A DNA stretch of 64,000 nt from JAJYSO01 sp964451785 (GTDB taxonomy: Bacteria; Bacteroidota; Bacteroidia; Flavobacteriales; Flavobacteriaceae). Both the position numbers and the translations under genes were made by a program. Every line of letters starts with the position of its first letter. The stretch's first letter is position 1. The DNA is taken from NCBI GenBank assembly GCA_964451785.1, contig CAYVJG010000012.1, forward strand, positions 1-64,000. The letters are read 5' to 3'. This document shows, piece after piece, positions 27,541 through 34,567 of the stretch. The notes under the pieces are model-generated. The model was given only the letters and a program-made list of their open reading frames with translations, made no database searches and was not told the origin of the DNA.

Positions 27541-27759
27541 ATTCAAAACGGGAAACTAATGAAAATGGATTTAGCCGAATATTCTTTTGGGGAGTTAGTG
27601 AGTAATGGGTTTTCTGGGATAACAACTTTGGCCGGAGGTGTTGGTTCTGTACTGAAATCAGGAATTAAAGGAAAATTTGGAGATATATTAGATTTTTCAT
27701 CTGAGAAAGTCACAGATTATTATATTGGAGAGAGATTAAAGGAGTTAAAAGAGAGATAA
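27541..27759 (+). pseudogene. Orphan copy of the Rhs tip tail
   Basis: The translation from ATG 27559 is 66 residues and matches the end of the Rhs protein (starting MKMDLAEYSFGELVSNGFSG in both). The similarity begins upstream at 27541, so it is the 3' part of a tip without core or start, a typical orphan module. It differs from copy 1 at many codons yet keeps its frame, so either it diverged under selection or it came in from another strain. Its stop codon overlaps the next ATG, as in copy 1. Confidence 0.75.
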
Positions 27760-27950
27760 TGGGGTTGCCAGGTTTAGTAGGAATAGTTATAAGATTTATT
27801 TTTGTATTTCGCTTTAGTCTAAAAAAGATGGACAAAGCATCGAGGGAAAATTCTGACAGCGAAAAACAAAAAGATGCACAAGTAGGTCTAATAACCATTT
27901 TCGTCTTTATAATCGGCGTGATAATTTGGGGTGCGATATGGTATCCTTGA
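27759..27950 (+). CDS. Small membrane protein, candidate immunity protein (copy 2)
   Basis: 63 residues, homologous to the protein at 27330-27518: both start MGLPGL, have a first hydrophobic segment with IRFIFVF, a charged middle (KKMDKASRENSDSEKQKDAQ here) and a second hydrophobic segment. The ATG overlaps the stop of the orphan tip tail (TAATG). Conservation of the frame with many substitutions argues for a retained function. Confidence 0.6.
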   Translation: MGLPGLVGIVIRFIFVFRFSLKKMDKASRENSDSEKQKDAQVGLITIFVFIIGVIIWGAIWYP

Positions 27951-27953
27951 TTA

Positions 27954-28376
27954 TTGTTTCACGGAATTTACATAGACGGAATAGGCAGCACTAATATGGG
28001 TGTTATAACAGGTTCAGGCGCGAGCTCTCGAATAGGCTACGACGAGCTGACAGGTTTTGGAAGCGAAGCCGGCAGTAGCCGATTGGGGAAACTACTTCAG
28101 TCGGTGGCGTTATTTTTTCAAGCGTTGATGCCGGGAGAGGATAACACAATGACCACTACCGTTGTGAAACCGGGGAGGACAAATCAGCTTCCGGCGGAAA
28201 AAAAGGTGAAAATGATAAAATTTAAAGTGGTGGAAATTAACAATAAAACGTTTTACCCATCAGGTGCGTATGACTATAGAGAGTTCGATACACTAGTCCC
28301 TATAAATGGTGTCGAAAATTTTAAAATAATGACAAGTAAGGATAGAGATTCAGTCTATAGATATCCGAAATATTAA
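27954..28376 (+). pseudogene. Second orphan Rhs-type tip (no core, no proper start)
   Basis: A 140-codon frame that begins with TTG directly after the preceding stop codon; the first ATG is at codon 15. The first half (GIYIDGIGSTNMGVITGSG, GFGSEAGSSRLGKLLQSV) is Gly/Ser-rich and higher in GC than the flanking small genes. The IYIDGIGST opening faintly resembles the start of DUF2235/Tle1 phospholipase-like domains in Bacteroidota toxins, but this is weak. The second half (MIKFKVVEINNKTFYP...) is lysine-rich and lower in GC. A lipoprotein gene follows after 7 bases. I take it as a displaced toxin tip; function unknown. Confidence 0.5.
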
Positions 28377-28383
28377 TAACAAT

Positions 28384-28890
28384 ATGAAAAAAATATTAAT
28401 AACAATCATATGCATAGGGGTATTGTTTTCTTGTAACAATACTAAGCACTCTTCTCATAATAAGGAAAATATAAAACCTTTAAAAGATACACTATGGCTT
28501 GAATTTACCCCTGAAAATAATGATTCACTAAAGGTTGCTGTAAATTATTATTTTGGGATAGACACATTGGCTTCCCAAGAAGTTATGGATAGAGCTACTA
28601 TTTTTTACTTTACTTTTAGAGAAATATCGATTGATGAATTAAAGAAAATTATTTTCTTAAAGTATAGTGAAAAACGGAGAAATGAAGTCAATGAAAATAA
28701 AATCAGCCAAATTCATATACCTGTTAATAAGCAGTATAGTTTCTATGTGCAATTAGGAACTAAAAAAGTTCATCATTTAACAGGAATGGTTGTTGACAAT
28801 TTTTTAATTAAAATTAAGGACTCTATAAAAAGCGATACCGTAGTTGTAAGAAAAGTAGGAACGTCTATAGAACAGTACTTTAAGTTTTAA
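28384..28890 (+). CDS. Lipoprotein, candidate immunity protein of the second tip
   Basis: 168 residues with a clear lipoprotein signal ending at Cys17 (IGVLFSC). The mature part has no recognised domain and is rich in Lys, Ile and Asn; codon use is AT-rich, unlike the Rhs core. It begins 7 bases after the second orphan tip. Immunity lipoproteins are known for some polymorphic toxins of Bacteroidota, so the position suggests this role, but nothing in the sequence proves it. Confidence 0.5.
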   Translation: MKKILITIICIGVLFSCNNTKHSSHNKENIKPLKDTLWLEFTPENNDSLKVAVNYYFGIDTLASQEVMDRATIFYFTFREISIDELKKIIFLKYSEKRRNEVNENKISQIHIPVNKQYSFYVQLGTKKVHHLTGMVVDNFLIKIKDSIKSDTVVVRKVGTSIEQYFKF

Positions 28891-28956
28891 ATTGAGTTAA
28901 GTCAGTTCTAATAGCCTATTGGCAGGTAAATCTTACACATAATTGCATAGCAAAAC

Positions 28957-29039
28957 AATTTTACATATCTTTAACAAATGCAAATCAACCGTCTCGCTTT
29001 CAACAAAACCCTAACCCTGCCACAGCCGTTTGCGCTCTC
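28957..29039 (+). pseudogene. Chimeric Rhs remnant (leader fused to core)
   Basis: 28957-28992 repeats the Rhs leader at 25351-25386, and 28996-29039 is identical to 26305-26348 inside the Rhs gene (44 bases). The 13-base block AACAAAACCCTAA occurs in both parents (25396-25408 and 26311-26323), so the fusion probably arose by recombination at this short homology. Confidence 0.75.
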
Positions 29040-29119
29040 TTGCTTTCTTATATAAATCCTCTTTATAAAGGCTTGTAGTTTGGTGGAGTTCCTTATATTT
29101 ATCGCAAATTTAGAAGGAC

Positions 29120-29938
29120 ATGGAAGAATTAAAAAATAAGATTTTAGCAGCTTGGGATAATCGAGAGCTCTTAAAAGAAGAAGCAACTAAAGCAGCCATT
29201 AAAGAAGTGGTTAACTTATTAGATGCAGGTAAATTGCGCTGTGCTGAACCAGATGCTAATGGCGGATGGCAAGTTAACGAATGGGTTAAAAAAGGCGTTG
29301 TGTTGTATTTTCCTATTCAAGAAATGAAAACCCTCGAAGCTGGTATCTTTGAATATCACGACAAAATGCCACTAAAATCAGGCTATAAAGAAAAAGGCAT
29401 TCGTGTGGTGCCTAACGCTGTAGCTCGCCATGGCGCTTATATTTCAAAAGGAGTCATCATGATGCCTAGTTATGTCAACATCGGCGCTTATGTTGATGAA
29501 GGTACTATGGTTGACACCTGGGCAACAGTGGGAAGTTGTGCTCAAATTGGCAAAAATGTGCACCTTTCGGGTGGCGTGGGCATTGGTGGCGTGCTCGAAC
29601 CTCTACAAGCGGCTCCTGTGATTATTGAAGACAACGCATTTATCGGTTCGCGTTGTATTGTAGTTGAAGGGGCACGCGTTGAAAAAGAAGCAGTACTAGG
29701 GGCTAATGTGGTGTTGACGGGATCAACTAAAATTATCGATGTCACTGGCGATGAGCCTAAAATTATGAAAGGAGTAGTGCCAGCGCGTAGTGTGGTGATT
29801 CCTGGAAGCTATACCAAATCTTTTCCGGCTGGTGATTTTCAAGTGCCTTGTGCCTTGATTATCGGAAAACGCAAGGAGAGTACTAATAAAAAAACATCGC
29901 TTAACGATGCACTTCGTGAATACAATGTGTCTGCTTAA
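29120..29938 (+). CDS. dapD: 2,3,4,5-tetrahydropyridine-2,6-dicarboxylate N-succinyltransferase
   Basis: Lysine and diaminopimelate synthesis: transfers succinyl from succinyl-CoA to tetrahydrodipicolinate. At 272 residues it is full length. The N-terminal helical part is followed by a left-handed beta-helix with hexapeptide repeats (for example VMMPSYVNIGAYVDEGTMVD-like, SCAQIGKNVHLSGGVGIGG and FIGSRCIVVEGARVEKEAVL segments). The lone gene is preceded by the Rhs island; the stop codon TAA overlaps the first base of the 44-bp R4 element. Confidence 0.97.
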   Translation: MEELKNKILAAWDNRELLKEEATKAAIKEVVNLLDAGKLRCAEPDANGGWQVNEWVKKGVVLYFPIQEMKTLEAGIFEYHDKMPLKSGYKEKGIRVVPNAVARHGAYISKGVIMMPSYVNIGAYVDEGTMVDTWATVGSCAQIGKNVHLSGGVGIGGVLEPLQAAPVIIEDNAFIGSRCIVVEGARVEKEAVLGANVVLTGSTKIIDVTGDEPKIMKGVVPARSVVIPGSYTKSFPAGDFQVPCALIIGKRKESTNKKTSLNDALREYNVSA

Positions 29939-29981
29939 TACGGAAATGATTTTTGGTCTATTTTGAATGTCACTTCCGTAT
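29938..29981 (-). repeat. Minimal 44-bp form of repeat R4
   Basis: Both ends of R4 (ATACGGAAATGA and TCACTTCCGTAT) are joined directly, without the 118-base interior of the full copies at 34396-34557 and 47484-47645. The sequence can fold into one hairpin just after the dapD stop codon and may serve as its terminator. Confidence 0.8.
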
Positions 29982-30052
29982 AAGCTTTAATAAATAACTT
30001 TTTAAAGGACTTGCCTCTCTTTGCGACAAGTTCTTTTTTTAGCACTTTAATT

Positions 30053-30406
30053 ATGGAAAATACAGTTTTTTATTTGTCGTCATGTTCAACCTGTAAACGT
30101 ATTTTAGACAGTGTAAATCTACCTGAAGATTTTGCGCAACAAGATATCAAAAATCAGCCGATGACCGCTGCTCAGCTCGATGAACTCAAAGCTTTGTCAG
30201 GAAGTTATGAAGCGCTGTTTAGTAAGCGTGCTCAGTTGTATCGCCAACGCAACTTAAAAGCGCAAAATTTGACAGAATCAGATTATAGAACTTTGCTTTT
30301 AGAGCACTATACATTTTTGAAACGACCGGTATTTGTTATCGATGGACAGGTTTACATAGGTAATTCTAAAAAGATTGTCGCTCAAGTGCAAGAAGCCTTG
30401 CACTAA
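30053..30406 (+). CDS. ArsC/Spx-like thioredoxin-fold protein
   Basis: 117 residues with the start MENTVFYLSSCSTCKRIL; the CSTC motif (CxxC) sits at the N-terminus of the first helix as in the ArsC/Spx/YffB family. The segments AQLDELKALSGSYEALFSKR and LKRPVFVIDGQVYIGNSKK match the family fold. Without the arginine set of true arsenate reductases in clear view, reduction of arsenate is not claimed. The ATG at 30053 is preferred over a TTG 14 codons upstream, which would add a segment unlike the family. No arsenic genes are nearby. Confidence 0.85.
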   Translation: MENTVFYLSSCSTCKRILDSVNLPEDFAQQDIKNQPMTAAQLDELKALSGSYEALFSKRAQLYRQRNLKAQNLTESDYRTLLLEHYTFLKRPVFVIDGQVYIGNSKKIVAQVQEALH

Positions 30407-30427
30407 ATTCCAAAAATGTAAACCCAT

Positions 30428-30459
30428 AAAAAAACCGCTTTTCAATAGAGAAGCGGTTA
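30428..30459 (-). terminator. Terminator of the M48 metalloprotease gene
   Basis: AACCGCTT/AAGCGGTT stem, followed on the reverse strand by a run of T residues. It lies between two convergent genes; the forward direction has only a weak T run. Confidence 0.85.
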
Positions 30460-30478
30460 ATTAATCGACAAGAAAATA

Positions 30479-31294
30479 TTAGCGTTTAAACTGGGTGACG
30501 CCAAATTTTCGAGCAGTAGCTTTTGCAGCATCTACCCAACCTTGAATGTTGTTAATGCGGGTTTGATTAGAGGGGTGAGTGCTCAAAAACTCAGGAGGTT
30601 GTTGTCCACCATTTTGACTCATACGCTGCCATAAACTGACTGCTACACTAGGGTCATAACCCGCTACAGCCATTAAATCTAGTCCCAATTTATCGGCTTG
30701 GGTTTCAAATTTTCTACTGTAAGGAAGGGTAACCCCTAGCTTAGTGCCAACGCCATAAGCCTTATTGAAAATTTCTCCGTATTCAGTGTTGCTTAAGGCC
30801 TCACTACCCACTTGACCAACCATACCTTGAATTTGCTCTTGACTCATGCGGCGTTGCCCATGATTGAGTAAGGCATGTGATACTTCGTGCCCTAAAACTA
30901 CGGCTAAGCCCGCTTCATCTTTGGTAATAGGTAGAATGCCGGTGTACACAACAATTTTTCCGCCAGGCATGCACCAGGCATTTACTTGGTTGCTCTTTAC
31001 CAAGTGATATTCCCATTTATAGTCTTTTAAATAACCTGCTTTGCCTTTGGCACGTAGTATTTTTTCAGCAGCTTCGGCTATTTTCTGCCCTACTTTTTTG
31101 ACTAATGCCGCTTCAGGGGTGCCTGTTACAACTTGATTCTCCTCTAAAAAAGCATCATATTGACTGAAAGCCATAGGAAAAAGTTGTGAGTTTGGTACTA
31201 AAGCTAAGTTTTGTTTTCCTGTAAAAGGATTGACTTGACAAGCTTGCATGATGCCTATAACTAGCAAAGCTGTAATAATTTTTGAGGTTTTCAT
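30479..31294 (-). CDS. M48-family metalloprotease lipoprotein
   Basis: A 271-residue periplasmic zinc protease anchored by lipid: lipobox ending at Cys19 (IGIMQAC). HEVSH at 136-140 binds zinc, and Glu197 in FETQADKLG is the third ligand of the M48 family. It resembles the short lipoprotein M48 proteases (LoiP/YcaL/BepA-like without TPRs) that degrade misfolded outer-membrane proteins; this role is inferred. It ends with its own terminator. Repeat R3 copy 2 begins 12 bases upstream of the start codon, where the promoter should lie. Confidence 0.92.
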   Translation of the reverse strand: MKTSKIITALLVIGIMQACQVNPFTGKQNLALVPNSQLFPMAFSQYDAFLEENQVVTGTPEAALVKKVGQKIAEAAEKILRAKGKAGYLKDYKWEYHLVKSNQVNAWCMPGGKIVVYTGILPITKDEAGLAVVLGHEVSHALLNHGQRRMSQEQIQGMVGQVGSEALSNTEYGEIFNKAYGVGTKLGVTLPYSRKFETQADKLGLDLMAVAGYDPSVAVSLWQRMSQNGGQQPPEFLSTHPSNQTRINNIQGWVDAAKATARKFGVTQFKR

Positions 31295-31689
31295 GAGTTA
31301 AGATGTTATACCAATTAGAATTATTTTTTAGTCCGATTTATAATATCTTTTGTAGGTATAATACCGTGGGCCATAAATTAACGAGTACGATGAGATAAAG
31401 TCGAAATTGGACTAGTTAATTTATCCATACGGTATTAGTGCTGTATGTTACAAAATTATGATTTTTTATTGTAATTTTATTTTTCTTTCACTCAAAACCT
31501 CTTCTGAAGCGAACTCATTTTGGCGTGAATCTTGTAGGTTTAGTGTAGAGGGGCATGTAAAGTTTTATGTTGTTGGAGCTAAAATTGGATATATAAAATT
31601 CGGCTTTTATAGACCTTATTAAAGGTGTATAATAACTGATATGCCACTTAGAATTTTGGGACAGTAATGTTTAATGAGAAGTATGGGTT
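31295..31689. other. Divergent spacer between the M48 protease and msrB genes
   Basis: It consists of repeat R3 copy 2 and about 250 AT-rich bases (31438-31689) in which no promoter consensus or gene is seen. Confidence 0.6.
31306..31437 (-). repeat. MITE-like repeat R3, copy 2
   Basis: Reverse orientation relative to the copies at 25029 and 60074, with which it is collinear along its whole length. It occupies the region directly upstream of the M48 protease gene. Confidence 0.8.
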
Positions 31690-32193
31690 ATGAAAACGAG
31701 ATGGTGTTATATGATTGTATTGCTTTTGATGTGGGGCTGTCAAGGAAATGCCCAGGAAAATAAAGATATGCCTAAATTTGCTGTACAAAAAACAGAACAG
31801 CAATGGCGAGCAGAACTCACTCCTGAAGAATATCATATTTTGCGTGAAGCAGGTACTGAACCGCGATTTTCAAGTCCTATTTTAGATATTAAAGAAAAAG
31901 GTAAATTGGTTTGTGCCGCTTGTGGCAATGTGGTGTTTCTCAATCAATATCAATTTGAATCAGAATGCGGTTGGCCTAGTTTTGATCGCGCCGTAAAAGG
32001 AGCGGTGGTTTACCGAACTGATTACAAATTATTTTATCCGCGCACAGAAGTGTTATGCGCAAAATGCGGTAGTCATTTAGGACACTTGTTTAACGATGGT
32101 CCGCGTAAAACAACCGGTAAACGTTACTGTATCGATGGAGTAGCTTTAAACTTTATTGCTGATAAAAGCCCTATAAATAATAAGGAAAAATGA
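31690..32193 (+). CDS. msrB: Peptide-methionine (R)-S-oxide reductase MsrB, exported lipoprotein form
   Basis: Reduces methionine-R-sulfoxide in damaged proteins. 167 residues with a lipoprotein signal (LLLMWGC, lipid at Cys17), so it works in the periplasm or outer membrane. Zinc ligands are Cys75, Cys78, Cys123 and Cys126 (CAAC, CAKC); the catalytic Cys147 lies in RYCIDGVALNF. The active-site surroundings differ from the usual RYC-NSASL form. Its last bases overlap the start of a second msrB (ATGA), so both are made from one transcript. Confidence 0.94.
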   Translation: MKTRWCYMIVLLLMWGCQGNAQENKDMPKFAVQKTEQQWRAELTPEEYHILREAGTEPRFSSPILDIKEKGKLVCAACGNVVFLNQYQFESECGWPSFDRAVKGAVVYRTDYKLFYPRTEVLCAKCGSHLGHLFNDGPRKTTGKRYCIDGVALNFIADKSPINNKEK

Positions 32194-32582
32194 AAAAATT
32201 TGCGATAGAAAAAACGGAAAGTGAATGGCGCAATCAGCTTTCTGAAGAACAATTTCACGTGTTGCGCGAAAAAGGAACTGAATATCCACATACCGGAAAG
32301 TACAATCTTCATTTTGAAGATGGTACTTACGCTTGTGCCGGATGCGGTCAAGAATTGTTTGACAGTTCAACAAAATTTGAAAGTAGTTGTGGTTGGCCTA
32401 GTTTTGATAAAGGCCTTGAAGGTCGAGTGATCTTTAAACGCGATACGAGTTTTGGCATGCTGCGCACCGAAGTGCTCTGTGCAAACTGTGGTGGTCACTT
32501 AGGGCATGTATTTAATGATGGTCCTACAGCTACAGGTGAGCGATTTTGTGTAAATTCGGCCAGTCTAACGTTTAATAAATAA
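32190..32582 (+). CDS. msrB: Peptide-methionine (R)-S-oxide reductase MsrB, cytoplasmic form
   Basis: 130 residues without signal peptide, a standard MsrB. Zinc ligands Cys49, Cys52, Cys97 and Cys100; catalytic Cys120 in RFCVNSASL. It overlaps the exported MsrB gene by 4 bases (ATGA), which points to translational coupling, so the pair covers both compartments. A collagen-like lipoprotein gene follows 22 bases later. Confidence 0.96.
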   Translation: MKKFAIEKTESEWRNQLSEEQFHVLREKGTEYPHTGKYNLHFEDGTYACAGCGQELFDSSTKFESSCGWPSFDKGLEGRVIFKRDTSFGMLRTEVLCANCGGHLGHVFNDGPTATGERFCVNSASLTFNK

Positions 32583-32604
32583 TCTAACCTAAAAATCATT
32601 TGTT

Positions 32605-33102
32605 ATGAAGAAAATCATGTTATGCCTTTTGGTATGTGTCGCTCTGTGGAGCTGTGAAGGGGAAACTGGACCTGTAGGCCCTCCGGGACCTGCAATTGTC
32701 GGTCAAACGTTTGAGTTTGATGGCATTAATTTTCAATATGAACCCGATGTTAATTTGTGGTCTGCATTAATCGATGTCCCAACAGATATTGAAGTGTTAG
32801 AATCAGATGCTATTTTGGTTTATCGTATAGAAGACGGAGGAAATGGTCCGCTTTATAGCCTTATTCCACAAAACTTTTTTACCCCTAATGGCACTATTTC
32901 TTATGTGTATAACCACACGCCTGTAGATGTAGAACTATTGATTGATGGTAATTTTAATATGGCTAATCTCGATCCTGTTTTTACAGATAATCAAGCCTTC
33001 CGTTTTGTAGTTGTGCCATCTGATTTTGCTAAAACGTACAAAGACCAAATCCAAAGTTTTGACGATTTGCAAGCTTTAGATATTCAATTGCAACAATTTT
33101 AA
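32605..33102 (+). CDS. Lipoprotein with a short collagen-like segment
   Basis: 165 residues; lipobox ending at Cys17 (VALWSC), then the collagen-like Gly-X-Y stretch GETGPVGPPGPA (about 20-31), and a beta-rich domain of about 130 residues. Similar small lipoproteins are common in flavobacteria, but their role is unknown. The start lies 22 bases after msrB, so it may be part of the same transcript. A strong convergent terminator follows. Confidence 0.8.
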   Translation: MKKIMLCLLVCVALWSCEGETGPVGPPGPAIVGQTFEFDGINFQYEPDVNLWSALIDVPTDIEVLESDAILVYRIEDGGNGPLYSLIPQNFFTPNGTISYVYNHTPVDVELLIDGNFNMANLDPVFTDNQAFRFVVVPSDFAKTYKDQIQSFDDLQALDIQLQQF

Positions 33103-33171
33103 AATAGACAATTAGTTATCTTGCTAAGTTATAATTGTAATTTGATTGACGAAATCTTCTGATTACAAGCT

Positions 33172-33195
33172 ATATTTTAAAAATCATTTCCGTAT
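33172..33195. repeat. Solo end of repeat R4
   Basis: TATTTTAAAAATCATTTCCG (followed by TAT) equals the right end of the R4 copy at 47484-47645. The other end is absent. Confidence 0.55.
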
Positions 33196-33220
33196 AGATT
33201 GATAATTCTGTATACAAAAT

Positions 33221-33266
33221 CAAAAGAAAACGAGAAGTTAATACCGACTTCTCGTTTTCTTTTGAT
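33221..33266. terminator. Bidirectional terminator between the collagen-like lipoprotein gene and menE
   Basis: AAAAGAAAACGAGAAGT pairs perfectly with ACTTCTCGTTTTCTTTT. Convergent genes lie on both sides. Confidence 0.88.
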
Positions 33267-33271
33267 TCAGT

Positions 33272-34375
33272 TTAAGTAGTATAGAAATGCTTATCAAGCG
33301 TCTTTTTTCGACTCACTTTTCCGCTGTGGGTTTCTTCAAAACACGGAATAAAAAAGATTTCTTTTGGACGTTGATAACGCGATAAACTATTGAGTTTAGC
33401 AATGGCGTTGTGATAAGCTTGTAATTTTTCAGCGGTCGGCGTATCTTCGATGAACAGGCTTACTTTTTGTCCTAAGCTGTCATCTTTTAGTCCGTGAATA
33501 AAAAAGCGTTGCGAAATAATAGACGCCAATATTTGTTCAACTTCTTCAGGTTGAATTTTGATGCCGCCTGAATTAATAACATTGTCAAATCGGCCTTTTA
33601 ACCAAAATGAATGATCAGAATCGAGCTGAACGATATCGTTAGTGACAATAGTTTCGGCGGTTACACGCGGCGCTTTAATGACTAAACACTCACGGTTGTC
33701 TTGTGAAATACTCACGCCGGAAAGTACCTTAAAAGGAGCGTTTTTTACTCCGGTGTGATTAATAGGACGCGCCGCAATATGCGTCAAGGTTTCAGTCATG
33801 CCATAAGTTTCGTATAACTGGGTATTGAGCTGCTGTAATTTTTCTTTTAAGGGGATAGAAACGGCGCCGCCACCGACAATAATCTTACGAGCATGCTCTA
33901 ATTGAGGAAGTGATTTCTCAACCTGAAAAGGTGTTAACGCAGAAAAATCATAATCTTTATCAGTGACCGAAAACGGATTGGATTGCGGTTTAACGCTGCC
34001 GAGTTTCCAACCTAAAACCATGGCTCTAACCAGCATCAACTTGCCGGCAATATAAGTAGCCGGCAAGCATAACAAGGCGGTAGTGCCAGCTGGTAAATCA
34101 AAGAAATCTCCCGTAGCGGCGGCGCTATTAACCATGTTTTGTTTTTTGACCAACATCGTTTTAGGCGTTCCTGTAGAGCCTGAAGTTTGTACAGAAATCC
34201 ATTCGCTATTGTCTAGCCAATCACTAAAAAACTGCCCTATATGTTGTAAGTAATCTTCATCTGAAACGCTGTATGACTGGCCTAACTCAATTAATTCTTG
34301 TCGTGTGAGTTGCTTGCCTTGCCAGCTGAATTCTGGATGGATAAATGTGTAATTAGGTATGGATAAATCGTTCAT
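33272..34375 (-). CDS. menE: o-Succinylbenzoate-CoA ligase
   Basis: Menaquinone synthesis: activates o-succinylbenzoate with ATP and CoA. 367 residues, a short AMP-forming ligase like other flavobacterial MenE. The P-loop TSGSTGTPK is at 64-72, YETYGMTE is the second adenylate motif, and LKGRFDNVINSGGIKIQPEE is the hinge region before the C-terminal domain. It is the last gene of the UPF0173-menC-CPBP-menE series, but a 162-bp R4 element fills most of the 192-base gap to the CPBP gene. Confidence 0.93.
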   Translation of the reverse strand: MNDLSIPNYTFIHPEFSWQGKQLTRQELIELGQSYSVSDEDYLQHIGQFFSDWLDNSEWISVQTSGSTGTPKTMLVKKQNMVNSAAATGDFFDLPAGTTALLCLPATYIAGKLMLVRAMVLGWKLGSVKPQSNPFSVTDKDYDFSALTPFQVEKSLPQLEHARKIIVGGGAVSIPLKEKLQQLNTQLYETYGMTETLTHIAARPINHTGVKNAPFKVLSGVSISQDNRECLVIKAPRVTAETIVTNDIVQLDSDHSFWLKGRFDNVINSGGIKIQPEEVEQILASIISQRFFIHGLKDDSLGQKVSLFIEDTPTAEKLQAYHNAIAKLNSLSRYQRPKEIFFIPCFEETHSGKVSRKKTLDKHFYTT

Positions 34376-34395
34376 TATAAGATAATTCTCAATTT

Positions 34396-34557
34396 ATACG
34401 AAAGTGATTTTTGAAATAGACTAAATATTTTGTAGTAAAAATTTCAAAGGTCAAGGCAAAAAGCACAGGCATAGCCAGAGCTATGATGAGCATTTTTAAC
34501 GCAGAGATTTGTAATTTTAGCAGAAAGATTCGTCTATTTTGAATGTCACTTTCGTAT
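34396..34557 (-). repeat. MITE-like repeat R4, full copy 1
   Basis: 162 bp with perfect 12-bp terminal inverted repeats (ATACGAAAGTGA / TCACTTTCGTAT). The interior matches 47484-47645 in reverse orientation and contains a GGCATAGCC-like palindrome. It has no open frame. It lies between the CPBP gene and menE, inside an operon. Confidence 0.88.
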
Positions 34558-34567
34558 TACATAAAAC

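Noticed and set aside
25029..29040. Prophage or complete transposon in the Rhs region
   Set aside because: No integrase, transposase, capsid or other phage gene is visible; the features fit a polymorphic-toxin island only.
30053..30406. True arsenate reductase (arsC)
   Set aside because: The CxxC thioredoxin-like fold is clear but no arsenic genes are nearby and the arginine set of arsenate reductases is not evident, so only the family is given.
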